DNA from: Congeria kusceri
Taxonomy: Eukaryota; Mollusca; Bivalvia; Myida; Dreissenidae
Length of the DNA stretch: 64,000 nt
Direction: 5' to 3'
Assembly (NCBI GenBank): GCA_027627225.1
Contig: CM051029.1
Coordinates: 22,114,856 to 22,178,855 of the forward strand
Shown here: positions 50,929 through 63,789 of the stretch, piece by piece
Layout: every line of letters begins with the position of its first letter
Position numbering within the stretch: position 1 is the first letter of the stretch
Translations under genes and position numbers: made by a program
The notes under the pieces: generated by a model
What the model saw: the letters and a program-made list of their open reading frames with translations, nothing else
Databases searched by the model: none
What the model was told of the DNA's origin: nothing

Positions 50929-50954
50929 TTCTGTTCTGTTCTGTTCTGTTCTGT
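50929..50954 (+). repeat. (TTCTG)n tail of the LINE
   Basis: Five tandem TTCTG units directly after AATAAAATA close the element. Microsatellite rather than poly(A) tails are known for several non-LTR clades. The flank after it starts ACAACCATAGG; no matching upstream duplication was found. Confidence 0.9.
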
Positions 50955-53098
50955 ACAACCATAGGCACTTCCAACTAGACCTTTTTTGATTGCGGTTTTC
51001 TAAAAAATGACCATTTGGATCGCATCGGTTTCAAATTTTGCACAGCACCATCATATACAATTTCCAATATATATATGATAAAAAAAATCTAACGGTTCAG
51101 TGATCATTTATATTTCCTCGTGCTCTCAAGTGTCAAGACAAATAATTGCACGAGAAAATCGTAGTGTAGGTGGAAATTCGATGCAGTTTATAATCAAAGT
51201 GTTTAACAACGACACTCCAACCAAAAAACAAAAAACTAACATTAATTATTTCATGAATAACACCATCCCAAAATTAATAATAATAATTTTTTTTTTCAAA
51301 AATGTCAATAGTAATCAAATTAATCTGCAATTTTATCCAATCATTGTGCTTGGATATCACGTGATTAACATTTAACCTATTTACACAACAGAGCACATGG
51401 TGAACTTCTAATCTGTTTATGATTTTTAAATGAATGTAAATAACCATTTAACAATAGCTAGGGAGGAGTTTAAAATATTAGTGGCAAAACATTGAAAGGG
51501 CTACTGTGCAGTACCGGTATGTATAGAGGACGCGCACGCACCATTGGTATGTACAAGGCCGCATTCCACGTACTTAAGAATGGGTAATTATTATATGATA
51601 ACTTTTCTGTTTAGATTGTAATTTATTAAATCATTATTTTTAAGGATTTTATTCAAAATAAAAAGAAAATAACGAAAATATTTACTCTTAATTTATAACA
51701 GAGAAATTATTTTATTTTACTTTATTTGGTTTTCGCATGTCTGCGAATTTTTGTTTTTATATTATGTTTTATTTTTGATAAGTTTTGTATGAAAACGAAA
51801 TTTCGTATGAAGGACATTACACAAATCATTATTCTGTGTTCTTGAAAAGTTTGGAGAGATTCGGGCTAAAAATACAAAAGTTATAACTGATTAAGCGTAG
51901 GTCTAGTTAAAAGTGCCAATGGGTGTATACTAACGTAAACACAGACAATAAGATGACCGTTTTATTGTAAAGTATGAATTTACCATTTTCATTTTTATGC
52001 GGCTTCAATATTACATTGTTATTTGTCGCTTGAGATTGTATTCCATAAAATTATGGAACCTGATCTCTTTGTAAAAAAAATTCTTGAAATTATCTGCTGA
52101 CGCCCGAGTTACGTTAATTTACGGTATAAATTTAATATGTAGATTGTGCGACTGTACTACGTTTTCTCATAGACCTAAAATCACGCCACATTATGGTAAT
52201 GTTTAAAAGAGCAATTATTTATGTTTGGTAAACCATAAATGTGCAAAAAATACATTATTTTTTTTGCTTTGAAATAAATTCAATAAATCAAGAGGGGATA
52301 CAGCACTTCATCGGACGAAAATAAATAGATTTAAACTATTCGGAAGAGAAGATTAGATATTTATTAGCATTATTTCAGCCCTGCCTTACCAATTTTCGAT
52401 TCATGAGTGCCTCGTCTATATATGATGACTTTCACCAGGAATGCTGTTTTGTTTCACTGTGGATGTTTTAATGTGGCGAAATAATAATTATGAACCCACT
52501 GGGGGCTGATGCGTATAAACTAAAAGTGTTTTTTAAAGACAGCACGAGTATGTTCCTCAATGAAAAGGTGTTAACATTCCTCCAAATTGATTATGTGTTG
52601 GTAACAATTTTGTGTATTTCTTGAACTTTTGTAAGTGTCATGGAGTCACTCTGTTCATATAGCAGTTACACGATGGTCAAGGTTATTTTCTATAATACAA
52701 AAGCCTTTTGTTGCTGTGCTGTATGTTTTAGTGCAGTTAATGTCATACAATTATGGGTTTTCTGTTTTCTTGCATAATTTCATCTACAATAATGGTTAAT
52801 TATAGTGATTTCTTAAATAAATCGCGTGATTTGGTAATAATACGCGTTGTTTCTTTGTTTCTGGTAACGAACTCATGCATGTTAACAATTGTCCGCAGTT
52901 TATTGTGTGTGTGCGTGTCGCACAGAGTGTATGTATGTTTTCCAACGAAGTCAATTTGTGTGTGTGTGCTTATCAACGAAATCATGTTCAAATTCAGGAA
53001 ATGGACCACGCTGTATGTTTTAATTATCGTTAAGAAACATACAGGCGTTGTCTCTCAGAAACACTTTACACGCGTCAGTCCCCAGTGGAACAGTGGAG
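50955..53098. other. AT-rich non-coding stretch
   Basis: No recognised gene, RNA or element. A 126-codon ORF at 52,753-53,133 has poly-Cys/Val GT-repeat translation (VCVCVSHRVYVC) and runs into the next transposon, so it is not supported. Confidence 0.45.
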
Positions 53099-54190
53099 GT
53101 TTAGGATCATTTCTTTACATAACCATTTCGTAACCATACATTTTCGGTTATTTCGTACACATCGATTGGTCATTTCGTGACCATATCATTCGTAACCACT
53201 TAAGTCGGTTGTCAGTATCGATCGATATAATCTTGAATTAAAATTGTATGTCGGGTGCCTAAATAATTTTGAAATGGATAAGATGCGGTCAGCGAATAAA
53301 GGTAGCGTAATTATTACTAATAAATAAACGTTGAGATAAAAAAATTCTGGAATATGTTTCAAATGATACTTCAGCGACATAAACAGACATTATTATGCTT
53401 TGTAATTTGGAAAACTTATTTTTGTGTGTGTCAGCTATAATGGATATCGTTTACAATTAAGTACTACAGAGATTTGAGTATTATTATTCAAATCAGCATT
53501 TCATAGCTTTTAGACGTAGAAAAAATGTGTCATTTTAGTTGATTTTATGTCTTCACTGAATATTAAGAAATAAATAGTAAAAAAGGAGCTCGTGGTTTCT
53601 ACTAATATATTAAATGTGTATTAAACACATGTTTTAAGCGTTCATGCAAAACCAGATTTGTTTTTGATTTTTTTTTTTCTTCTATACGAATTACAATTTT
53701 GTTAAATATGTGTTTATCCGATTTATTTCTGTTTTGATAACATTTTATGTAATTTAAAAGTATGAGTATTCCTTTGCCATTAACCGCTTATTCGTCAACA
53801 GCACAAAAAAATATTCCCTTTTTCATGCTTTATTTTACAGCATATATTGCAATTTTTCATTTTTTCTTTCGAGGTAAAATAAAAAAGTATGTCGATATTT
53901 GATCTACACACGGAAACTTCATGATATTTGATTACCCGAGAATAACAGCCCTTCCCTTTAATGTTTCATTACATCTGACCAAAATCACATTCAAAATTCG
54001 GCATAACCATTTAAATATTACATGTTCAATTTTACTGGTATGAACGCATTATTTTAACCTATTTTTCTGATTGTATTATTAATAAGACACTCACAAACGA
54101 AGTGGTTACCAATTGATCGATCGATATGTGCGAAATAACCGAAAATGAATGGTTACGAAATGGCTATGTTACGAAATAACAACCTTAAAC
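53099..54190. mobile_element. 1.09-kb DNA element with long (about 90-bp) imperfect TIRs
   Basis: Left end begins GTTTAGGATCATTTC, with ACCATTTCGTAACCATACAT and TTTTCGGTTATTTCG following. The right end is the inverse of GTTTAAGGTTGTTATTTCGT with the same inner motifs. The innermost pairing includes ATCGATCGATAT. There is no transposase ORF, and no certain target duplication was seen. Confidence 0.8.
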
Positions 54191-54214
54191 TTCTAGTAAG
54201 CCTTATTTGCCAAG

Positions 54215-56850
54215 AGTTAGAAGATTGTGCTGACACGATGTCAAGAGTTTAGGCATCTATGTTGCAACCGATGTCGCAAAATCGTAAACGACGCTACGTA
54301 TTGGGAAGCTTCCTAACTCTTGTCATTTATTAAAAGTGAATATTATTGTAATATACTGTAATGTATGTGTAACACTACAGCAGAGTGATAGCTTTATACT
54401 TGTCAATTAATTTACATCCTGTCAGAGTAATAGTGTTTAAATATAGTGCTATAAGACAGTGTCTTAACTCTTGTCATTTAAGTATACATATGGACAATGT
54501 ATTCATAGTATCTAAGTATACTTACTCAATAAGTCAGTCTATTGATTCTTGTTATTTAACATACATATAGGAAATGTATTCATATTGTGTAAGTACAGTA
54601 CTCTCTAAGACAGTCTCTTAACTCTTGTCATTTAGCATGCCGTCGGTGATAGGGGTAAAGTTATGTTATTATAGTACTCAATAATAGTCTCCCAACTCTT
54701 GTCATTTAGCGTACATATGATTAATGTATTTATTGTATGTTAGTATAGTACTCAATAATAGTCTCCCAACTCTTGTCATTTAGCGTACATGTATTTATTG
54801 TATGTTAGTATAGTACTCAATAAGAGTCTCCCAACACTGTCATTTAGCGTACATATGATTAATGTATTTATTGTATTGTTAGCATAGTACTCATTAAGAC
54901 AGTCTCTTAACTCTTGTCATTTAGCGTACATACGATTAATGTATTTATTGTATGTTAGTATAGTACTCAATAATAGTCTCCCAACACTGTCATTTAGCGT
55001 ACATATGATTAATGTATTTATTGTATGTTAGTATAGTACTCAATAATAGTCTCCCAACTCTTGTCATTTAGCGTACATATGATTAATGTATTTATTGTAT
55101 GTTAGTATAGTACTCAATAATAGTCTCCCAACACTGTCATTTAGCGTACATGTATTTATTGTATGTTAGCATAGTACTCAATAAGAGTCTCCCAACACTG
55201 TCATTTAGCGTACATATGATTAATGTATTTATTGTATTGTTAGCATAGTACTCAATAAGACAGTCTCTTAACTCTTGTCATTTAGCATACATATGATTAA
55301 TATATTTATTGTATGTTAGTATAGTACTCTCTACGACAGTCTCTTAACTCTTGTCATTTAGCGTACCGTCGGTGATAGGGGTAAAGGTTTGTTAGTATAG
55401 TACTCAATAAGAGTCTCCTAACTCTTGTCATTTAGCATACATATGATTAATGTATTTATTGTATGTTAGTATAGTACCCTCTAAGACAGTCTCTTAACTC
55501 TTGTCATTTAGCGTACCGTCGGTGATAGGGGTAAAGGTATGTATGTATAGTACTCAATAAAACAGTCTCTTAACTCTTGTCATTTAGCGTACATATGGTG
55601 ATGGTGATAAACGTATGTTTGTATAGTACCCTCTAAGACAGTCTCTTAACTCTTGTCATTTAGCGTACCTATGGTGATAGGGGTAAAGGTATGTAAGTAT
55701 AGTACTCAATAAAACAGTCTCTTAACTCTTGTCATTTAGCGTACATATGGTGATGGGGATAAACGTATGTTATTATAGTACTCAATAAAACAGTCTCTTA
55801 ACTCTTGTCATCTATCGTACTAATGGTGATGGTAATAAAAGTATGTTAGTATAGTTGCCAATAAGACAGTCTCTTAACTCTTGTCATTTAGCCTACATAT
55901 AAACAATTTATTAATTTTATGTTAGTATAGTAGTTAATAAGACATTCTTTTAACTCTTGTCATTTAACCTAGATAAGAACAATGTATTAATTGTATGTTA
56001 GTATAGTAGTCAATAAGACCGTTTCTTAACTCTTGTCATTTAGCCTACGTATGAAAAATGTATAAATGGTATGTTAGTACAGTGCTCAATGATAAAGTCT
56101 ATAACTCTTGTCATTTAGCGTACGTATGGTGAAAGTAGAAATATTGTGTTAGTACAGTACTCAATAAGAGTCTTTTAACTCTTGTCATTTAGCGCACATA
56201 TGCAAAATTTGTATTCATAATGTATAGTAGTCCATAAGACAGGCTCTTAATTTTTGTCATTTAGCGTAACTATGGTGATAGTGGTAATAGGGTGTTAAAA
56301 TAGTACTCAGTAAGACAGTCTCTTAACTCTTGTCATTTAGCGTACACATTAAACATGTATCAATTGTATGTTAGTATTGTACTGAATATAGACAGTCTCG
56401 TAACTCTTATCATTTAGCGTACATATGAAACATGTCTTAATTGCATGTTTTGATAATGCTCAATTAGACAGTCTCTTAACTCTTGTCATTTAGCGTATAT
56501 GAATCATGTATTAATAGTATGTTAGTATAATACTCAATAAGACAGTCTCTAGCGCTTGTGAATTAGCGTACATATGAAACCTGTATTAATTGCATGTTAG
56601 GATAATACTCAATAAGAAAGTCTCTTAACTCTTGTCATTTAGCGTACCTTTAGTGAGAGTAGTAATATTGTGTTAGCACAGTACTCAATACGACAGTCTC
56701 TTAACTCTTGTCATTTAGCGTACATAGGAAACATGTATTAATAGTACAGGTATGTTAGTATAATACTTAATAAGACAGTCTCTTAACTCTTGTCATTTGA
56801 CGTACATGTGAACATGTATTAATAATATGTTAGTATATACTACGCCGACA
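54215..56850. repeat. 74-80-bp tandem array, about 32 copies
   Basis: Units share CTCTTAACTCTTGTCATTTA, GCGTACATATGATTAATGTA and GTATGTTAGTATAGTACTCA. Copies in the centre are similar to each other, while those at both ends are more diverged, as expected if growth is central. Variants carry GGTGATAGGGGTAAAGG in place of the AT-rich part. Each unit has a pyrimidine-rich tract ending TTTAG on the plus strand. No flanking exon was identified. Confidence 0.93.
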
Positions 56851-57269
56851 GAAAGATAGTGTATGAAACTTCGTACGTTCGTCATCGTACTATCGTGACA
56901 TGTATTCACACATCACATTTTTGACATCCGTGAAAAATTTGATCTCTGTAATCACAGGTATGAACATTGAATTCTCATTCTTCACACATCATTGTGTGAT
57001 CGAGTCCAGTTTTTGATATGCGATAAAATCATATTTTTGACAGATATGAGGGAAGTGTGCCAATCTCCCACAAAAATGGGTTTGTTATAATCATATTTTT
57101 CACAAGTGTATGCCCCAGAAGAAAATTAGAGGACAAGTTAGTACGTTGTTAATTATTGTGACATGTGTATATACATAAAATGGAAACGATTAAATTGTGA
57201 AATACAAGAGATAAACCCGGGCCTATCGGCCTATAAGTCACCAAACATAGAGAATAGAAAATCGTATGC
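56851..57269. other. Non-coding stretch, nothing recognised
   Basis: Sequence between two repeat regions, with ACACATCA/CATATTTTTGACA motifs that may be an old repeat. No ORF or RNA feature was recognised. Confidence 0.4.
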
Positions 57270-57895
57270 ATAAAACATCAATAACTTATGTAGTTTTGAA
57301 GTTACCAAACTTTTGAATATAAACTTTAACCAGAAAATCTAAGTGTAAAAGGGGCATAATTCTGTTAAAATACAAAACAGAATTATGGGGAATAGTGCCC
57401 CTGACACTGGAGTTGATGACAAAGGTATATTCCAAGTTTCAAGTGAATAACTTATGTAGTTTTGAAGTTACACAACTTTTGAATATAAACTTTAACCAGA
57501 AAATCTAAGTGAAAAAGGGGCATAACCCTGTCAAAATACAAAACAGAGTTATGGGAAATATTGCCCCTGACAATGGAGTTGATGACAAAGGTATATTCCA
57601 AGTTTCAAGTGAATAACTTATGTAGTTTTGAAGTTACACAACTTTTGAATATAAACTTTAACCAGAAAATCTAAGTGAAAAAGGGGCATAACCCTGTCAA
57701 AATACAAAACAGAGTTATGGGAAATATTGCCCCTGACACTGGAGTTGATGAAAAGGTATATTCCAAGTTTCAAGTGAATAACTTATGTAGTTTTGAAGTT
57801 ACAAGACTTTGGAATAAAAACTGAAACCGAATTCAGACGCGGACGCCGGGGGTAGTAGGAAAGCTCACATATTCTTCGAATAGTCGAGCTAAAAA
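57270..57895. repeat. Second copy of the 165-bp-unit family with GACGCC tail
   Basis: About 3.5 units of the same family as 34,480-35,370 (GGGCATAACCCTGTCAAAAT, GTTGATGACAAAGGT), ending GACGCGGACGCCGGGGGTAG and TTCTTCGAATAGTCGAGCTA. The two copies lie 22 kb apart, in the same orientation, with different unit numbers. Confidence 0.9.
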
Positions 57896-57989
57896 TGAGA
57901 ATATGTTTTTCGCCTTCGATTTACCGTCCCGAAAACCTACACATTCTTTCGTTCACTGGCTCACCGATCCCAACATTTTCAACTCGCAA

Positions 57990-58165
57990 GGGTCGCTCAG
58001 GCTACCCATATGGGACCCATGCAAAATGGGTTTGCAAAATCCCACTTGGCCCCATATGGGTTGCCCAAATAGGGCCCATCCTGGTTTCGATATGGCTATA
58101 TGGGCATCCTATATGAGACCCACTTGGGTTTTGCAAACTCTGTTTGCATGGGTCGCATGTGAGTT
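57990..58165. repeat. Inverted-repeat (foldback) sequence
   Basis: Pairs ATGGGACCCATGCAAA and AATGGGTTTGCAAAA on the left with TTTTGCAAACTC and TTTGCATGGGTCGCAT on the right, with CCCATATGGG-type palindromes between. More GC-rich than its flanks. It may be a small foldback element or the tip of a MITE. The ORFs across it are artefacts. Confidence 0.65.
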
Positions 58166-58859
58166 GCGTTTATATCAAGATCCTGCTTGTTAGACATACA
58201 TGCTGCATTGAAGACACAATAAACCATAACAACAACAACAACACATTAAATATTTTCTTACTTTAATTGGTTTGCCATTTGCAGAATATAACACATTGAC
58301 CAGTAATTAGCATGTGTACATTGTCCTTTAAGAGTATTCAATAGATTTGTTAGTACTGTTATGCATATTGTTACGCGAACAATGCATTATTTTACTTATG
58401 TACTACTTTTTTCTTCATTTATACAGGAAATATAAATAACAACTTAACATTAAATGCTATGGATTAAATTAATGGGTCAAAGTTAAATGTCTAAAATAAT
58501 TTAAAGATAAACTGCATATAATATACACCAAACACATATATTCATGACGATAGTTTGCCATTGTGTTACAACAATGGATCATACCATTAAGATTATATTG
58601 ACAAAACTATAAAGACACAATTTTGAAAATAAAGCATGATTGTACAATGCACACACGTTGCACAATAAAACACCAATCAAAGAATAACACATCATGAACA
58701 ATAGCTGTCTCAGGACAGCGCGCTCGAGTTGTCACTCCGCTTTGATAGTATATATATATTCTGTCAGTGACCTTACATAATGAGCATGAAAACGTATGTG
58801 AAAGTTCATTTGCATATATGGAGTAGTTACAGCGATATGTACTTGCACACAAACTTCAA
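58166..58859. other. AT-rich non-coding stretch
   Basis: No gene recognised. Near 58,690 there is AACAATAGCTGTCTCAGGAC followed by AGCGCGCTCGAG, resembling AAGAGCTGTTGGAGGACAGC and GCGCTCCA near 27,810. This appears to be the left end of the dispersed repeat that continues at 58,860. Confidence 0.5.
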
Positions 58860-59760
58860 ACTGAATATTTCTAAGTACTAAAAGGGGCATAATTCAGCTA
58901 AAATGCTGGTCACAGTTATGGGCAGTGGCATGTGACCTTATATAATGACACTAAAGACATGTTTGAAGTTTCAGTTGAATATCTGTAGTAGTTTTAGAGC
59001 TAGTTACTTGCACGCAAACCTTAACCTGAATTTTTAAGTACAAAAAGGGCATAATTCTTCTAAATTGCAGGTTAGAGTAACAAGCCTTGGTCGGTGACCT
59101 TACATAATAACCCCGAAGACGTGTAAAGTTTCAAATGAGAATCAGTAGTAGTTACATAGATATATATTTGTTGCACGCAAACCTTAACCTGAATTTTCCA
59201 AGTACAAAAAGAGGAGTAATTCTGTAAAATTGCAGGTCAGAGTTATAGGCCTTGGTCAGTGCCCTTATATAATGACCCTAAAGAGAGGTGCAAAGATTCA
59301 ATTGAATGTCTGTAGTAGTTCTAGACATATGGAGTTGTTACACGCAAGCCTTAACCTGAATTTTCTTAGTACAAATGGGGCATAATTCTGCTAAATTACA
59401 GGTCGGAGTTATGGGCCTTGGTCAGTAACCTTATGTAATGACCCTAAAGACATGTGTAAAGTTTCAATTGAATATCTGTATTAGTTATTCTCTCTTGCAC
59501 GCAAACATTAACCTGTCTTTTCTAAGTACAAAAAGGGTATAATTCTGCTAAAATGCTCGTCACAGTAATGGGCCTTGGTCAGTGACCTTACATAATGACC
59601 CCGAAGACATGTGCGAAGTTCTAATTGAATATCTGCAATAGTTACAGAGATATGGACTTATTGCACGCAAACCTTAACCAGAGAATTACGCCGACGCCGA
59701 CGAACGGGTGAGTAGTATAAATCGAACTATTCGGTGAATTGCTTCCTACAAAGAGAACAT
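58860..59760. repeat. Dispersed element of about 155-165-bp units with GACGCCGACG tail
   Basis: About five units with AAGGGGCATAATTCTGCTAA, CTTGGTCAGTGACCTTA, TGACCCTAAAGACATGTG and TTGCACGCAAACCTTAACC. It ends ACGCCGACGCCGACGAACGG. The layout parallels the families at 34,480 and 57,270, but the unit sequence differs. Confidence 0.88.
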
Positions 59761-59989
59761 TTCTATAAACATGATTTGAAATTGTGCATCAAAATGTTGT
59801 TCTAACACCACAAGTATAATTTGATGATTCCATCACAGACAAAGAAACTATTCAAAGTAAACAGACTTGTGTCCAAAGCACACGGTTGCCCCCACATTCC
59901 GCTGGTTGTAACAAAACCCTATGCAAGAACTATACCTAAGTGCACAAGTTTACATGCTGATGAATATGTTTATTTAGTTTCATCACTCT

Positions 59990-60200
59990 AGCAGTTATGC
60001 TTAAAAGGGCCATAACTCCGCTGATTTATGACAAATCTGCACCACAATACCCTGTTGCACATGCTGATGAATATGTTTATGAAGTTTCTCATTCTAGCAG
60101 TTGTGCTGCTTGAGTGCAAAAATCCGACGGACGGACGGGCCGGATGGACAAGGGCAAATTTATATGCCCCCTCCCTGAAAGTGGGGGCACACAAATGCCT
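59990..60200. repeat. Dispersed repeat fragment with GACGGACGGACGGGC tail
   Basis: Contains AAAGGGCCATAACTCCG and CATGCTGATGAATATGTTTA (twice, at 59,953 and 60,061), then GACGGACGGACGGGCCGGAT and TATGCCCCCTCCCTGAAAGT. This resembles the right ends of the other GACG-tailed repeats here. No coding sequence. Confidence 0.65.
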
Positions 60201-61320
60201 TTACTGGTATAAAGGTATGATAATGGAATCAAATATGAGACATTTACGTATTCAAAACTAGTATAATATTAGTAATATCACAAGTAGATAGACCAATCTT
60301 ACAGTATTGCACAGTATGGACCAATTAACATACATTTTAGTATGACTATACTATCAAGCAGGGCATCAAGCAATTACAAACAAAACATTATTTTCAAAGG
60401 TAAGATTGTTAGTTATATACATGTCACTGTAAATAACATTGTCTGAAGACATATGAGAATGGTCACAAGATAATGGCTCACAAACTAGTTCAAGTACGCA
60501 AAGAGCTCAAGTGTTAAGTAAATTTGTCAGAGTCATATCTTAAAGGTGAAAGGCCACGCTTCTAACAAATGTTATTTATTCTTTAGAAACATAGTTTTAG
60601 CCATAACAAATTAACTTCTCGTATCAGTTTTCATAAATAACGCTTTTATAAGCGAGTATAGCATAAAAGACAACATGATTTTGCGCATATTTCTATCGAT
60701 ACGCCATTTTGTTTCAAACCGGATGTGACGTATATTCTTCCCAACGCGTTGTTTTATATATAGATTGTACAAATTACTTCAAAACTCGCGTTATTTCATT
60801 AAGTTACAATAACCTAAGACATAATTTATATTAAGTAGGATGTGTCAGATAAATGTTGGTCATAAATACATATTCTAATGTATTTGGCTACATTTGATAA
60901 AAATAGACTACACATAATCCTTACTGTCTTCGTCTTAGACATTTGCTATAGGGATCGTTTACTTAGTACCACTTTGTGTTATCAACTTATCAGAACTAGA
61001 CAAATGATTAAATATTTTATCATTGAGATCAGTGGAAATGGATCCTTAGTAGTCTGGGCTTCCTGCTGTTACCACAACCGAGATCATAAACTTTATGGCC
61101 CCGACAAACAACGATGACAATATCCTGTGTATCCCTACACAATGTGTCAAAAGTGATATGAAGGTTTGACAAGTTGTGGGCATGGCAAATCCTGATTGCT
61201 GATTGGTTGATAGGTTTACGAATCATAATGATACTTGACTTAGATGTAATCTGATTTGTTGCAGTAGTTCAGCCTTATGCATTTGCAATTTAAATTCAAC
61301 CATCTGTATAATCAAACAGT
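60201..61320. other. Non-coding stretch, nothing recognised
   Basis: AT-rich, with only short ORFs lacking any domain. No paired splice sites or RNA features could be supported. Confidence 0.4.
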
Positions 61321-61324
61321 AGTG

Positions 61325-61560
61325 GCGGATCCGTGGTCTAGTGGTAACGCACTGGTTTCACAACTCAGGGGTCGCATGAGACGTTAAACCGAGGTGCAGT
61401 GTACTAGGTGCTTCACACCGGGCACTAAAAGACCCAGGGTCGTCTCTGGAACGGGGCGGCTCCTGTATCTTGCACTATTCCCTCGTAACCCAACTAACAA
61501 GTCTTCTGGGGGCGATGGCCATATGGGAGAGAATCCCGGTGCACTCGATAAAAATGTACC
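61325..61560 (+). mobile_element. Probable tRNA-derived SINE
   Basis: GGATCCGTGGTCTAGTGGTA resembles a polymerase III A box in tRNA context (TGGTCTAGTGG). The B box is degenerate (GGGGTCGCATGAG). A conserved-looking body follows (GACGTTAAACCGAGGTGCAG, GGCACTAAAAGACCCAGGGT, CGTCTCTGGAACGGGGCGGC). It is much more GC-rich than its flanks and ends before an A-rich tract (GTAAGAAAAAAAATG). It is not a functional tRNA. Confidence 0.65.
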
Positions 61561-63780
61561 ACACACAAATCAAACAGTAAGAAAAAAAAATGCAGCGTTT
61601 TGTTGTAAACGTAGTTAAAAGATAAAAAAACTACAGCATTTTTCATGTAGTGTTTTAGTGTTTTTCAAAGCCCGATGACTGAATTATTTAAATACAAATG
61701 TAGATAATTCAGATTTATGGCTACATAAGAAGCCCGTCTGAGAAAATTGTACAAGATTGTAAAGGACGATGTTGATATAATAATATACAGCCTGTTGCTG
61801 AAACATTAACTTTATGAAATATGAGAAAATAGTATATCCCAAAAATGTTTCACCATCCCGATTATAGATATACTGAACATATATTGTAAGCAATATTATG
61901 ATAATCTGCAGCATGCAAGCATTTTTTGAAAAGTAGAGCAACGCGTAAAAATAAAACAATACATAAATTGTCGACATGTATGTGAGTTAGCATATCACAT
62001 GCATATACTTTTTCTATGTGAAACATCATGAAATGGATATGTTTTTTGGTTAAAGTGCATGACAAATTGAAAAAGACACATAAATACTTCACATTCATAA
62101 ACTTTCACTGCACGTACATATTTCTTTTGTAGATGCTAATAATTATAGTCATTACACTTAGCAAACTGTGAAAGCGTTCTCGCACATTTGTAAGAGAGGT
62201 ATTCCAATTATCAAAACAGCATCCTGTTTGCAAATGACATAATAAGGGGCATGATGACACATCGACTGTAAACACTGACATCTTGAATATAGTTGAGAGT
62301 GAAAAATGCAACGGTTAAATAACAATCGGTTTATAAAAAATTAATATACATGAGCAACATAAACAACTAAGAGGATTAACTACCAAACATACGATTGTTA
62401 ACTGTCTGAAAAGTGATGGGAGTTTAAATATTACTTCTTTATTATTATACTTGTATGGAAATATAAAATAATAAAAATAATTATGGATAAGCTAGATTGA
62501 CAATCAACGAAAAGGTAAGTAAAAAATTTGGCATAATGTACTTATAAATGATGCATGTGCTAATTGTCATTTACTCGTCCCGGAAGACGTTATTTAAATA
62601 GGATAAAATTCATTTTAAATAGCTGTTGTGACATGTTAAAAGCAAGCACAACGACTTACAATACCATACAACAAACGATTGTCATAAAAGAATTGTTGAA
62701 ATGCCAAATTTTGTTCAAGAAATTTAGTAAGTAATAATGGCGACCCTATTAATGGAGCGTTGGGATTTAACTACGTCATCAAGAAAATGGCGGCGGAAAT
62801 TACCGAGCGGCGTACGGAAATTGCCGATGAACAAAATCATCGTTTTTAAGCATCAAACTAATAATTTTCAAATTTTACATCAGCTACATTGTAATCTACT
62901 GACTTTTATCTAAAAAATATCAAAAGTATGTCAAAACATGGCCGTTCACCTTTAATATTACTAACTTGATCATGCATTAATATTCAATATGTAGAAACGG
63001 TTACAACTTAAATTTCTCGCATTTAATACCGATCCTACATTAAACAACGATTCAAGCCATGCTATTAATTATGTTTTATAAAACAAATACGATGCATGAT
63101 CATAATAATGTACAATATAAAGATGACTACATGTAATTTGGCGAAATCAAACTGGAGCCTAGCAAGTATTTGTAATAAATCTTTAAATATTTAAATGTTC
63201 TATTTTTAAACATGTTTATTCTTTTAAAGAATATCGTCAAATAATCTTTTTTAACATGTTAAATTACATGCCTGCTAGGTAAAATGTGAATTAAAAAAAC
63301 CATACTATTATAACATTTAAGTCGATATATTACAACATTGGACTATGATTGCAATCATTTAAAATACCAGCAATTACAAGTTCATGTAATCAAATTCACA
63401 ACCACCGGATATAACAAATGTTAATAACATTGGTAATTATGGCATGCATTTTTTTTTTCATTTCGTGAGGTAAGCGCTCATGAACTGCATTGCTAACAGA
63501 CAGTCTCTTCTTATAAGCACGAAAAAACTGGACGGCATACAATGTACAAGTTCTGCAATTACAATGTACTGGCTTTTAATTGAACTGATCACTGTTTGGT
63601 CGTCCGAATTATGGGATGTTTCACATTCATTTGTTCACATTCGCTTCATTTCCGGATCCCCGCACCAACAAGTCACGTTTTCAGTCTCCTCATTGTACGC
63701 TTGCCATGCTTTCCTGGTTCCTCGACCTTAACGCATCTTCTGAAAGTACAAATTAAAAATATGTGTTGAAATGAAATTAT
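61561..63780. other. AT-rich non-coding stretch
   Basis: No gene, RNA or element boundary recognised. Short ORFs (up to 97 codons) are AT-driven and show no domain. Confidence 0.4.
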
Positions 63781-63789
63781 ACATTAAAC

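Larger units (their letters stand above)
46046..50954 (+). mobile_element. Non-LTR retrotransposon (LINE) with two ORFs, near full length
   Basis: Coding order: ORF1 (46,046-47,128), ORF2 endonuclease (from 47,129) and ORF2 reverse transcriptase (to 50,621). A 3' UTR of about 300 bp follows, with AATAAA near 50,920, then a tail of TTCTG repeats ending at 50,954. The endonuclease is the apurinic (APE) type and ORF1 has an L1-like layout. The clade is not determined. A single frameshift in ORF2 makes this copy inactive if the sequence is correct. The 5' boundary is upstream of 46,046 and not fixed. Confidence 0.93.

Noticed and set aside
52753..53133. 126-codon plus-strand ORF
   Set aside because: Low-complexity Cys/Val stretch from GTGTGT-type sequence, no domain, and it runs into the terminal repeat of a transposon.
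61325..61400. A functional tRNA gene
   Set aside because: An A-box-like segment is present, but the B box and cloverleaf are degenerate and a SINE-like body follows.
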